From Siphonodentalium dalli (taxonomy: Eukaryota > Mollusca > Scaphopoda > Gadilida > Siphonodentaliidae), in assembly GCA_032622095.1 (NCBI GenBank), contig CP136061.1, forward strand, positions 219,014,373 to 219,078,372: a DNA stretch of 64,000 nt, given 5' to 3'. Shown one piece after another: positions 33,540 to 44,878 of this stretch. Under the pieces are notes generated by a model, which saw nothing but the letters and a program-made list of their open reading frames with translations, ran no database searches and had not been told where the DNA came from. Both the position numbers and the translations under genes were made by a program. The first letter of the stretch is position 1. Every line of letters starts with the position of its first letter.

Positions 33540-36500
33540 TAGATGTCGCCACAATACACTAGGATTATCCAATTAAGGGAATTTGCTGACAATTATAGAT
33601 TGACAACTATCATTGATTACGGATTACAAAAAAAACTACTTTGTTTACAAAACAAACCCAGCTGATAAATATGACTGAGTGTTTTTATCTGAATAGCTTG
33701 ACACAAACCATGGTCAACAAACACATGATAATGTTATCAATCCACATGAAACACATATAATTATTTCACATGACCTTTTAAATTTTTCTAATACAATAAT
33801 TACATGGAAAAGTCATTGTTCAGCAAATGTTTTTTGTATGACTGAAGCCTATTCATTTACACTAGAATCTGATTATAGAGTGTAATAAATAATAATTTTT
33901 TTCATAATAGCCTAATACAGATATAGATGAAAGAACAAAATGAACATTTCAGTACCTTAAAGACAGACCTATTACTACCTGGCAGGTGATATGCTACGTG
34001 TCAGGTGATATGCTATGTGGCAGATGATATGCTTGACTGCACAGAGTGTATTATTAGCTCCGTTAAATTTTTTTTTTAAATGCCAACTTCAACTAGATCA
34101 CATATTAAATAAACATAATTGTCAAAACCAATTAACGATTCATTCTACTAATATAACATAGATAAGAGAGGAGTGATAGTTTGGACATGTGTATGGTGGG
34201 TAGGATATATAAGTTTATACATGCTCAATAAAATCCAGCCTCCCATCATCAAACTGATCTCCTGTTTAAATTTTTTTTTTATGTGAACTTATTTTATTGC
34301 ATTTTTAATAATTTATCGTAATCTGTGGGAGCTTCTCTCTTAATAAAGATACAGCCCTAAAAAATTAGGAAACCGCCAAATGCCAAATTAAATGCTATGG
34401 CATGTTAGATTCCACATGTTGCCACAGAATTTCACATGGAATTGCTTATTGCAGTGGCCAATTTTGCAATTTTTGAATATACATCTATATATATTATTAA
34501 TATCCTTTTTATTTTGCTGTGCAATATCTCAATTTTCTGATCATTGCTACTATTCCTTCAAATTTGCAATGACAATAGGTGACTAAATTTTATCATTCTG
34601 AGCATTTATTCAAAACAATAAAAGGGAGATTCTTGACAAGATATGTTCTACTTTAAAAATAAATTGCAGTAAAAACTGTTTGACATTCCTGAAATGAACA
34701 TCAGTGTCATTTGACGAGAGACAGGTTTCATTGATATTGAAGTTCATGCTTCAAATAGCAATCCATTGTTTGTCGGGGGTAGCTGTACATGATTTCTCAG
34801 GTTGTAGGATGGCTGAAAAATAGATAAATAAGTACCTGTGGGGCATAAATGCCAGTGTAGCTGGTGCTAAGTGACGCATTACTGGTTTGATGGTTTAATT
34901 ATTTTACAAAGCTGTGAAAGTTCACAAAGATAGAAGAGATTTTGATGCATAACATGATTTTTCCTATTCAATACAGGCCAACTCCATGTGATAGCCTATG
35001 GGGAAAATAGCCTGATTTCTCTCCCCTGAATGTTTTCATCAGTGCTTGCAAATACTTTGAAATTTCTGTGATAACTTTTTTTCTATTTCATGTATCAGTT
35101 GCGGACATTAGTTTATGCTGACTATTCCTGTCTAAATTAATAATTGATGAGGATTATGCCAAGGATAATGGCTCAAAATACACAAAGTCCAGTACCCCGT
35201 CCCAAGTTGGTCAAATTTGTGTATTACTACCTGAATAAGTGTAGAGTAGGCTGACAGGTTCGACAGATGATTGGGCATAACACAATGGAAACAATGGAGA
35301 ATAAATTAAAAGAAGCGAACGCAAGCATGAAAGTGAGCTAAGAAGCAAAAGCGACGTGGTGATTGGTATAATTTGCAGTTGAAAGCATTATTTTAGACTC
35401 CTTATCCAAACAAAAATTTATTCATATGGGCACTTATCTGGACCACCTAAAATGTTAAAACGTTAATGATTACAAAGAGTAGTTTTGTTCAATCAAAATA
35501 GTGGTTTAATCCAAATGATAGAGAATATTAAATAGTTATGTCCATTACATATGTTATTCTATGAAACTTGGCAGCATGAGTTGGGATCGGTTCTCAATGT
35601 ACTCACATCAATCCAAAATTGGATAGATGGAAATATTGTACCATGCCACATATATAAGTGCAACCTTTATAATATTAAAAGCATGTCATAGCAGATTTAT
35701 ATATAAGGCTGTTATATATATAGTGGTTACAAATATAAAATGGATATTTATCCGTATCTCACCAAATTAAAGGTGTCTGCAACCATTCATTTTTACTATT
35801 GAACATTAAACAGAGGCCACAGAGACTGGATTGGAAGGAAAATATTTCTTCATGGATACTATAAAAGGTAGCTTTCAACTAAACACCAATCATTCCTGAT
35901 GAGTTACAACAGAGAAACCCTGTGATACATAATGTCCTTATTTCCACAGTGATGATTATTATACCATGCAGTGTAAGTGTAATTATCAAAACATAGTTAA
36001 ATAAAAAGAATGGTCCCAAACCTGAAAAATTTGGACTAGAAATATATCAGGTAGATCAGTTATATCACAAAAGATTTGGAGAATATAATTAACACTTCAG
36101 GCCAATGTAAATAATTTGCTAGATTTACATCCAACTTTTTCAGAAAATTGGGGCGGGAGGGCAAAAATTATTTTTTATATTTTATTCTTCCTAACATAAA
36201 TGGTCATGAACAGTTCCATATATTGAAGCAGTATCCATATATCTTATATAATACAAGGTGATTTCGATTGTCAAATTTGATCAAAATAGACTGATTAATG
36301 GGTCATTGAAATGTAATTTGACGCTTAAGGCATGAGAAAAAACTTTACATCAAAGTTGTTCAAATAAAAACAAATTGAGGAGGGGACTAAAAATAGGGTC
36401 CGGAGAGGAGGTAAATCTAGCCATTTTTTTTAAATATTGGCCTTAGGTTCCAGCACAGAATAATTCACCTCAATATAGAATTGGTTTGTTGGGGGAACAT

Positions 36501-36796
36501 TTGTATGGAATAGGAAAATTAAGAGCTGTTAGATGTGTCTTATAATTTATCAAGAAACATTCTCTGCAGATTAAGATTTGAGAGTTTGTTTGTTGAAATA
36601 ATACACGAAGATATTAATGTAGAAACATAGATAAACATAAAGGAGAAAACAAATATAATTAACAGTCCTTAACAAAATTATTTGTCATGTATATGAATTT
36701 CTATCTTATAATTATTAGGAACTTAATCACAAGTCAATCAATAAAATCTGGTCTAACCTTCAATGGAGGGATTTTTTATTTTAATGACTTTTCATA
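33540..36796. other. Intergenic AT-rich DNA, no gene recognised
   Basis: 3.3 kb without supported exons. A three-unit ~19-bp tandem repeat (GGCAGGTGATATGCTA type) lies near 33978-34034. Confidence 0.5.
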
Positions 36797-37157
36797 CTGT
36801 ATACACCCATCAGTAAGCCCGGGGGCTCATTAATTGTGGGACTAGGCTAACCTTCGAGGACCCCCCACATGCAAAATCTCAGTTTGCATTCATAGTGCTA
36901 ATCTAATGCCGTGTTTTATATTAATCATTTCAAAATATGTTGTAGATAAAGAGAGCATATTTCTTTGATGTATATGTGGATATGTGCATGAATTTTTTTC
37001 ATCATGATTCAGAGTTAATCTGACATCAATGTATACTCACCCTCTATGTTCTAAAAATGGGGGTGGGCTTATCTTCGAGGACCACCCTATGATTCTTTTG
37101 GGAGCAAAAACATTAGACTGGGCTTATCCACAGGGAAAGGCTTACTGACAGGTGTAT
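36797..37157 (-). mobile_element. Small DNA element with TACACCCATCAGTAAGCC ends, copy 2
   Basis: TGTATACACCCATCAGTAAG at the left and GGCTTACTGACAGGTGTATA at the right form about 22-bp inverted ends. The interior is inverted relative to 9361-9793. Confidence 0.8.
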
Positions 37158-37670
37158 ACATTAAGTTAATTGCTAGATCTTATTTTCATCAAATCTAATG
37201 ATATTCAGCTTGCATCTGCCAATATTTTTTAGTGGAGATCTTATATAAAATGAATGTTCAAAAACAACTGCCACGAAAATGTACTTGTACAAATTGGAAT
37301 GATTAGGCAGCTTTCTAACGAAGAAAAATATGTACTATATGAATCAACTGTTTTAATAGTGTATATTAGAGTAAAATATATTACCACAGGCTATATCAAA
37401 CATATAATCAAATAAAAATTAAATGATATCCTCTGAACTTAAATGCAAGACCGAGATGAAGAGTGATAACATAGAACTTGCTACACAATAAACATGGACT
37501 AACTTAATCGATCCTGGAGACTAATATAACAACGGTTAATGGGACCCAAGACCTTAGAATTGGGTTCATGCCAAATAAGGTAAATTTGACAAAAGTGTGT
37601 AAATCAAGTTAATCAACAATCATCAACAAATACAATTAAAAATAGATTGACTTCATTCTGATTTTCATTA
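37158..37670. other. Intergenic, nothing recognised
   Basis: AT-rich; no exon or repeat end supported. Confidence 0.5.
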
Positions 37671-37674
37671 TTAA

Positions 37675-37931
37675 CCCTTCCATGACTGGAGCTTCTTGAA
37701 GTTTTGCGAAAACCCTGTGCCAATCTATTCTCTTATATGTGCGAGTCTCCCATAGGGAGCCTCTCTTATATAAGAGAATTCATTGGCCTAACAATATTTA
37801 CCTTGCCCTTGTAAGCCAGTATATCTCTTATATATGCGAGGTTCCCTATGGGAGTCACGCATATATAAGAGAATGCACTGGCACATGAGCTTAAATGCTG
37901 CACCAGTGCAGCTCCCATCATGAAAGGATTA
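37675..37931 (+). mobile_element. TTAA MITE family P2, copy
   Basis: TTAA at 37671-37674 and about 37932-37935. Left CCCTTCCATGACTGGAGCTT, right GCAGCTCCCATCATGAAAGG. Both hairpins are recognisable (GAGTCTCCCATAGGGAGCCT and GAGGTTCCCTATGGGAGTCA). Confidence 0.82.
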
Positions 37932-38272
37932 TTAACTCTCCAATAACGAGATTTCGCATGTCAAAATTATTATTATGTAAACAAAAGTCAAATTAGCCCC
38001 ATATAAGATACCAAAGTTTAATCAAAATTTGATAGTAAACATTGGAAAAGGTCCAGGTATTGAAAAATATTCTGAAAATAATATTCAGAATAATATATTT
38101 AAAAATACTACACAGTTAGCGATTTTTGTTGACATATCACTAACAGTTTTGTTTCAACAAAAATGATTCAACACGCAAATTTTTTTTATTAGAGAATGAT
38201 CAATAATGAATATAAGAACAAAGTTCATCTATTTCTCCATTTCCTTGGTGGTGATGTTTTCAGACTTATATA

Positions 38273-38485
38273 CAGTAATGCCCTAAATAATCGACTCCTT
38301 AACCACTGCAGAATTATGGGTAATTTTTCAGGATATAGTCAGAAATATGGCTTGTTGCCATTCATCGGAAAGCTCTCGGTGAGAGCGTTCCGATGAATGG
38401 CAACAAGCCATATTTCCAACTAAATCCTGAAAAATTACCCATAATTCTGCTGTGGTAAAGGAGTCGATTATTTAGAGCATTACTG
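38273..38485. mobile_element. TA-flanked palindromic MITE M1, copy 6
   Basis: CAGTAATGCCCTAAATAATC to GCATTACTG, TA flanks, full length. Confidence 0.9.
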
Positions 38486-39485
38486 TATTTCATGCACATT
38501 TACTCACCCACTTCAAATGCCTTGGGTCCCTCTAACATCTATCACCTTTTCCACATCTGTTTACCACAAAAGATATTCAAATGATATGAGAGAATAATGT
38601 TTTTCAAGGGTACAACCTGATGTGATTGGTTGGGGATTTAATGTGTTTGTTTTGGTAAAATTTTAATTGTCTGCACTGGCTAATGATACCAGTCATAAAT
38701 GTGCTGAGACAGGCAGAGTGACCAGCCATTAGTCTGCTACTGCACACTTCAACTCTTTAATACGGAATGATTTGTCCATGGCATTTATCGCAGCCTGTCA
38801 CTGGCTATCATTGAAGATCCATATATTTCACACTTTCATGATTGAGACTAAGATTGGCTGAATGTCACCAACAACAAATTACTAGGTTTATTTTGTAGCT
38901 TGATATGTTTTTTCCTTTTAAAGACGATTTTTAATCACATGAATTGTATGTAAATACTTGGATTTCTATATCTGCATGAAAACTGAGGTGAAAACAAGGT
39001 GAAATTTAGAATAACCTGACAATGTATTATGTAGCGAATGTACTAGATTGATTGCTGCGTCGAAGATAGTGGGCGTTGCACAGTCCCGAGAAATGGCACC
39101 ATAAAAACATATCAGCAGTGAATGTAGCACACATTTCTGGCCTTCAAATTGAATGCTTACGAATATTGCTTCAGTGTAATCAAGTCAATTCAAGTTAGAG
39201 TCTCACTTCCCAGCCAACTTCACAAAAGAGATATAATTCAATGTTACCGTACATATTCAGGTGTATAAAATGGGCAAAAAAAACTAGTAATTTGGAAAAT
39301 ACTGAAGATTTTATCAAATAGCCATATATCTATTTATTTTTACACAATTTCGAAAACTTAAAGGTTCATGAGATATGATTCAGCATTATTTTCTGGGCAA
39401 AAATTAATATTTATCTTACACATATTAAGTTTGTGTCGTGTTATATTCTGTTCATACACAGAAAGCTATGAGTAGTATGATTAGA
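38486..39485. other. Intergenic, nothing recognised
   Basis: About 1 kb of AT-rich DNA. Might include distal 3' UTR of the carrier gene on the - strand, unproven. Confidence 0.45.
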
Positions 39486-39489
39486 TTAA

Positions 39490-39906
39490 CCCTTTCTATA
39501 CTAAATACCATTAATGAGTAGTTATCCAGAGTTATCCATTCGGAAATGTTGTTGAACTTAATATCTGAACATTTCCATCCAATAAATATGAACCCTTCTG
39601 CCCTTATATTATCTGTCCTCTGCTTATTTCTGCAGTAATGCCCTAAATAATCGACTCCTTAACCAGAGCAGAATTATGGGTAATTTTTCAGGATTTAGTC
39701 GGAAATATGGCGTGTTGCCATTCACCGGAAAGCTCTAATTGAGAGCTTTCCGATGAATGGCAACAAGCCATATTTCCAACTAAATCCTAAAAAATTACCC
39801 ATAATTCTGCTGTGGTTAAGGAGTCGATTATTTAGGGCATTACTGTAGACCCCTCCAATGTATACTTTTATGACTGAGTGGGAAAATCCATTTAGTATAG
39901 AAAGTG
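39490..39906. mobile_element. TTAA MITE family P5 with nested M1 insertion
   Basis: TTAA at 39486-39489 and 39907-39910. Ends are CCCTTTCTATACTAAAT and ATTTAGTATAGAAAGTG. The M1 copy 39633-39845 interrupts it, so the P5 backbone is only about 200 bp. Confidence 0.85.
39633..39845. mobile_element. TA-flanked palindromic MITE M1, copy 7 (nested)
   Basis: CAGTAATGCCCTAAATAATC to GCATTACTG. Right flank TA, left flank TG (mutated), inside the P5 element. Confidence 0.9.
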
Positions 39907-40030
39907 TTAAATAAAATATGTTGTTGGTTCTGGGAAGAGAGATCTTATTGATCAGGAATGCAACTTCATTTAACTTAATTAAAAGCTTGCTTAAAGATAA
40001 ATATTAAAACACAGCTATATCTTGCTATGG

Positions 40031-40175
40031 TTAAGGCTTCTTGATTCCCATTATCATTTCTGCCACTCCGAGGTAGTAAACTGTCTGTGCAATACCAAAC
40101 AGCGGCGCTATGACTAATATTCTGCACATGGCTCCTTTAAAGAAAGCTTTTGGTCCCTCGTGTTTCATCACTTTC
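40031..40175 (-). CDS. SLC25A22: Mitochondrial glutamate-type carrier, last coding exon with stop
   Basis: After a CTTTTCAG acceptor (AG at 40177-40176) the - strand encodes [18 protein letters not shown], then [20 protein letters not shown], then EMIMGIKKP and TAA (40033-40031). E-G-x-x-A-F-F-K-G and [14 protein letters not shown] are the matrix helix and sixth transmembrane helix of the SLC25A22/A18 branch; aralar-type carriers end differently here. The C-terminal tail is short. The preceding 1.4-kb intron holds a core-repeat element (40715-41335). No clear polyadenylation site was fixed in the 3' flank. Confidence 0.93.
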
Positions 40176-40714
40176 CTGAAAAGAAAAAAATTAATATGAA
40201 TAGATTGATCAATTTACCAAACAAGTTCGTCCTAGTACAATTGTACAGCAAGAATTGAAGTTTCAAGTTAGACTTCACAGTACAGTAAACACGTGTGAAA
40301 TCAACAAACCATACACAGAACTGTTTTTGCTTGGAACAAATCAGTTATTTTAGATAGAGAATTTTCTCCTCAAGAATTTCATTTGACTTGAAGAGACTCG
40401 TAGAGAGATTTCTGATGTTGGCTTAAGATATCCTTGTGTTGGTCGCTTTCAACAAACTTCAAATGCAATTGCAACTGGGTACTCACCCGTGAACAGATTA
40501 CATAGCTTGGGGTGTAAATGTTCCAAATGAAATTGCAGCCAAGTATCTGGCAATATGTCTGTCCAGGGGTAATAATAGTTTCGCACATTGAAACTAATTA
40601 CTGTTTAACCTCTTTGCTGCTAAATGACGTTAAGATGTTGTGTGCTGGGCTGTTGGCATTATTGCCATTTTCCAGTGGAAAAAATATAATGGGAATATCC
40701 CAAAAACAAGAGGT

Positions 40715-41335
40715 GTGCACTCAAGTGCTAGCATACCCCCACCGTGGTAAATTCAACCTGCATTATCGGTAAACCCAACAAAAAAGATTTTTAACTTTAA
40801 AGAAAAATTCGGACTAATAATATCGATATGGTGTCACAAGAAGCTTGTACAGAAAAAATTATTCAAATTGGTTCATATTTGTTAAAGTTATTAAGTCGGA
40901 CAGAATTTTCTAAGTCAAAATAAGTCGAAAATGAAGTGTAATATTACGAAAAACAGTCTGAGCCAATCCCTAGCCGCATCATGTACAGAGGGTATTGTGA
41001 GAAGCATGTATACCAAAAATTATTGAAATCGGTTCATATTTGTTAAAGTTATTAAGTCGGACAGAATTTTCTAAGTCAAAATAAGTCGAAAATGAGCCGT
41101 AACTTTAAAAAAAAAAGTCGGACCAACCGCAATTAGCATCATGCGGAGAGGCAGTCCCAATGAGATTGCATACAAAAAATTATTGAAATCGGTTCATAGT
41201 TGTTCCAGTTATGAGGTCAGACGGACGGACACACGGATGGAGAAAGCGTGACGGACGGTACGACGGACGGATGGACGGACGGACGCAGTCAATCCAGTAT
41301 ACCCCCCATTTTCTTCGAAAGTGGAGGTATAATAA
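40715..41335 (+). repeat. Intronic core-repeat element with GACGGACGG tract
   Basis: Three units of about 160 bp share GGTTCATATTTGTTAAAGTT and AAGTCGGACAGAATTTTCTA (near 40870, 41033 and 41192). They are followed by a (GACG)n-like microsatellite (41221-41285) and the end CAGTATACCCCCCATTTTCT then TCGAAAGTGGAGGTATAATA. Lies in the last intron of the carrier gene. Confidence 0.75.
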
Positions 41336-41614
41336 AACTGACTGAGTTGAAAGGCTATTATCGTTCACAATCGTGGAACATCATACACTGTTTGAAACTT
41401 CGAGATAGTTATTCCGATGCACAAATCTCTGAGTTCCAGTTACCGGTATGTATAATGGCCTACTGTTAGTATGCCGAAGTAGGTCCGTTGTACCTACGGA
41501 CCATATAGCACACGATATGCACTTTTACGTCCGCAATAGTGACGGATGTCATGTGCAGTGAAGAGGTTAATTCATGTAATAAATCGACCAATAGAAGATT
41601 GAGGATTTACATAC

Positions 41615-41690
41615 CTGAAGCAGTCTATTATTCCATTGTAATGCATGTCTCCCTCAGCCTTGTTCAGGGTCTGCAGTCGGGTTTTAACAA
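41615..41690 (-). CDS. SLC25A22: Mitochondrial glutamate-type carrier, third signature exon
   Basis: This is a 76-nt - strand exon with an AATTACAG acceptor and a TTCAG/GTATGT donor. TT completes the valine codon begun by exon 43318-43420. The product then reads VKTRLQTLNKAEGDMHYNGI and IDCF, with AG completing arginine in the last exon. Joined to the previous exon it gives N-P-F-D-V-V-K-T-R-L-Q, a perfect third carrier signature. The Y-N/S-G-I-x-D-C segment is the usual helix h56 region. Both splice phases agree with the neighbouring exons, which is strong evidence that the gene is intact here. Confidence 0.93.
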
Positions 41691-41938
41691 CTGTAATTTA
41701 GAATGGAGAAAGTATAATACCCTAAAAATACTTCAAATGATTTGAATATCCCCCACCACTCAACGGTTACTGTTTAAATGTCAAATATATAAGAGATCAG
41801 TTAGGTTAGATCTCAGGTTAAACCACAGGAAAATTAGCATGAGAATAGAGGTGTTTTTATACTTATATTTATACAAGATTTATTAACCTTCAAGAACTGT
41901 TGATAATTTTGTGGAAAATAATACTACAAATTCCAAGC

Positions 41939-42077
41939 AAACCATTTAATTTCTCCTCCAGAACCAAAGAATGAGCAATAAATCTACAATAGAAACATCT
42001 AAATTCAGGTTTGAGTTTTTAATTGCTGAAATTATTGCTGAGATTATCCCTCAAATAGAATTTTGACAAAGCCATTT
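41939..42077. repeat. Block homologous to the extra segment of P3 in duplication A
   Basis: AAGCAAACCATTTAATTTCT through TTTTGACAAAGCCATTTTTA matches 26056-26195 and, as there, directly precedes a P3 left end. Confidence 0.8.
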
Positions 42078-42081
42078 TTAA

Positions 42082-42288
42082 CCCTTTCAGTGCCAAGACC
42101 GATTTTTGTATCAACCCATATTTCCTTGATCATTTTTCAAATTTATTGATTATAATAATGTGATACATTGATGGAAAGAGCTCTTAAAGCTCTTTCCATC
42201 AATGTATCACATTATTATAATCAATAAATTTGAAAAATGATCAAGGAAATATGGGTTGATAAAAAAATCGGACTTGGCACTGAAAGGG
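42082..42288. mobile_element. TTAA MITE family P3, intronic copy
   Basis: TTAA at 42078-42081 and 42289-42292; near-perfect palindrome with axis GAGCTCTTAAAGCTC. In the carrier intron 41691-43317. Confidence 0.9.
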
Positions 42289-42428
42289 TTAAGGCTGAAA
42301 AGACTCCAAGCACAGTGTGACAATGTGCAGAATCATAGTTTCCGCGAGAGGGGCAGTGGGTCCATTTCCCTATCACATATTTGCCCTCTGACACATCTCT
42401 CTACCTGATCGTTGATACCACCTGTGTA

Positions 42429-42642
42429 CAGTAATGCCAAAAGTATATGACCCTTTAACCACAGCAGAATTATGGGAAATGTTTCAGGATTTAGTCAGAA
42501 ATATGGCTTGTTGCCATTCATCAGAAAGTTCTCACCGAGAGCTTTCCGATGAATGGCAGCAAGCCATAATTCCGACTAAATCCTGAAAAATATCCCATAA
42601 TTCTGCTGTGAGTTTAGGGGTTGTTTATTTAGGGCATTACTG
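42429..42642. mobile_element. TA-flanked palindromic MITE M1, copy 8 (diverged)
   Basis: CAGTAATGCCAAAAGTATAT to GGCATTACTG, TA flanks; the outer arms are more diverged than in other copies. Confidence 0.88.
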
Positions 42643-42802
42643 TATCTCTCAGTAAATAAAAGCAACAGGATAAACACAGATAATATTATTTATAGCAATT
42701 GCTAACCAGTATTGAATCATTTAATACTTGACATTTTTTATGCAAACTTTCTACCTACAAAACAGACTACAATATCTGTACACGTTTAGAATCTTGGCTT
42801 AA

Positions 42803-43194
42803 CCCTTTACCCAACAGAACGGCCCTGTGCCAATGCATTCTCTTATATATGCGAGTCGACCATAGGTCGCCTCGCATATATAAGAGAATGCATTGGCTTA
42901 ACACATTACAAATTATAAAATTGTTAAAGAATGTAAGAAAAAATGGTAAAAAGTGTTAAAAAAAGATTTTTTTTAGGCCAATGCATTCTCTTATATATGC
43001 GAGGCGACCTATGGTCGACTCGCATATATAAGAGAATGCATTGGCACAGGGCATAACTGTAACTATCACAATGTGGTCAAGGAGCCGGTTCCAATGATAT
43101 CCATATTTGTATGGTTCTATTGAGACAGACCGAAGATATTTTAGGCTGTTGAAGCTTTATTTGGCCGGTTTTGGCCGGTTTGTTGGGTAAAGGG
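42803..43194 (-). mobile_element. TTAA MITE family P1, copy 4 (intronic)
   Basis: TTAA at 42799-42802 and 43195-43198; both 69-bp hairpins intact. Same orientation as copy 3. It lies 123 bp inside the intron from the 43318 donor. Confidence 0.93.
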
Positions 43195-43317
43195 TTAAAT
43201 TATTAACTGAATTACTAATACTAGATAATTTCAGTCATTGCATGGACTGAGATTTTCCCTCAGTGGATATAGGGGTCCAAGCAGAGACCCTGATAAAATC
43301 ATCATACTGTTACTAAC

Positions 43318-43420
43318 CATCAAAAGGATTAACAGAGAATGATGCGACGCATCCAGCAGCACAACCAGCAAGGAACGAGACGTAAAACACTGATTGATCA
43401 CTGCCTTCTCTCTTCTTACC
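43318..43420 (-). CDS. SLC25A22: Mitochondrial glutamate-type carrier, third-module first exon
   Basis: The - strand exon lies between a TTTATACAG acceptor (just above 43420) and a GATG/GTTAGT donor (just below 43318). Its 34 codons read GKKREGSDQSVFYVSFLAGC, then AAGCVASFSVNPFD, followed by a G completing valine in the next exon. FLAGCAAGCVA is the fifth transmembrane helix with glycine packing motif. NPFD begins the third P-x-[DE]-x-x-[KR] signature, finished in exon 41615-41690. The intron upstream in transcript order is 13.2 kb and carries the large inverted repeat; the downstream intron (1.6 kb) contains three hairpin MITEs. Confidence 0.92.
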
Positions 43421-44176
43421 CTGTATAAAGCAAAATAATTACATATAATGAAGATGTGTTTTGATATTATATAATAATTAATAACAACCAAAACAAGACA
43501 GTCAAAGACTGTGGGGTCGCTCACCAGACTGCAAAGACTGATGAGACTGGGACTCTGGAGACCACAATAGTCAGAACTTTTCATAATCACTTTGAAAAAA
43601 GTAGATCTAAACACGATATGTGGCTAGAGAGGCTTCAGTAGTGTACAGTGGGTAATTTCAAGGTGAATATCCACCATGAAATTGCCCACTGTTCCCTACT
43701 GATCACCCCCCTCCTCCAGCTCAACAAGACCCCTCCCGACCGGGCTCCAGACTCCCAAGTCTTGGGTTGGAATTTCACAACCGACATCTCAAACTTTCTC
43801 AATTTTTGGAAATTTCAAATCTCACAAGCACCTTTTTATAAAACCATGTAGACATGTTTGAAGCCCATTTATCCATGGACCCAAAACACCATACATGTAT
43901 GTCAGATTAATCAGTTAGGTAGTTCCAAGGAAGATGTTTTAATGAATTTGGTATTTCAATGATTTTTTAAACACAAAATTGTTAACTCCCCATAGCCCCC
44001 ATCATTTCTTAACAGGTTGACCTGATGTTAACAAATCTGAATATCAGTCACTAAAGGATCATCCATACTATATGTAAGCTAAATAGTCCAACCTCTCTTG
44101 AGAAGACAATTTAAGAATGACTATAGAGACATACAGTTATGTCCCTGGTCCCACCCTATTTAACCCGGTGACCACA
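43421..44176. other. Carrier intron, degenerate repeat DNA
   Basis: From about 43970 the text (AACAAATCTGAATATCAGTC, GTTATGTCCCTGGTCC) resembles the core-repeat element that resumes at 53440-55350, suggesting that element was split by the large inverted repeat. Confidence 0.45.
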
Positions 44177-44878
44177 TCTGAATAAATTTCAATATAGTCC
44201 GGCCGCCAGGTCACGGATGCGTGTTTTGGCGTATAAAGTTTTTTTCTCTGCAGATTTTGTAAATTCAGGTATCCGATATCAAGATTTTATCGGCTGGCCA
44301 TCTGTCAGCCTTGAGCAATTTTTTTTATAGCGCCCTAAAATGTATACCCCCCCCCCCAATTTTTTCCCAGACGTAAAACCAGTAACTTGGAATTTGTTGC
44401 AAATTCACATGACTAATCTAGTAAAATGTATATATTTTCATGAAGCTAAGACATAATGACACTAGTTTGGGCCAAAATTGAAACTCACCATCCAAGATGG
44501 CTACCAAAATGGCCGCCGGAAGTTGAAAATATGACATTTTTTCACAAATATCTTCTAGATCAGTTCATGCTGTTTGGAACTGGTTGAGTAAAATGACTTT
44601 ATTTTGTATTTTGTATATTAACTGATCATTGGAGCAATTAAATATGCAATTATTGGGGTCCTATCCACTTGTGATCCCTCAAAAAATCGATTTTACAGAA
44701 CGCGTTATAAAATTTCACCAAAAAATCACAACTCGGATTCTAGTCATATTTCAACAAGAAATGAACAGAAGGTTGCAATTAAGTAAGGCATACCATTACC
44801 TATGAATATTCCAACTCACTGGAACCAAAATTCTTACTTTGGCTCAAAATGGCTGCCAAAATGGCCGCCAAAATATGG

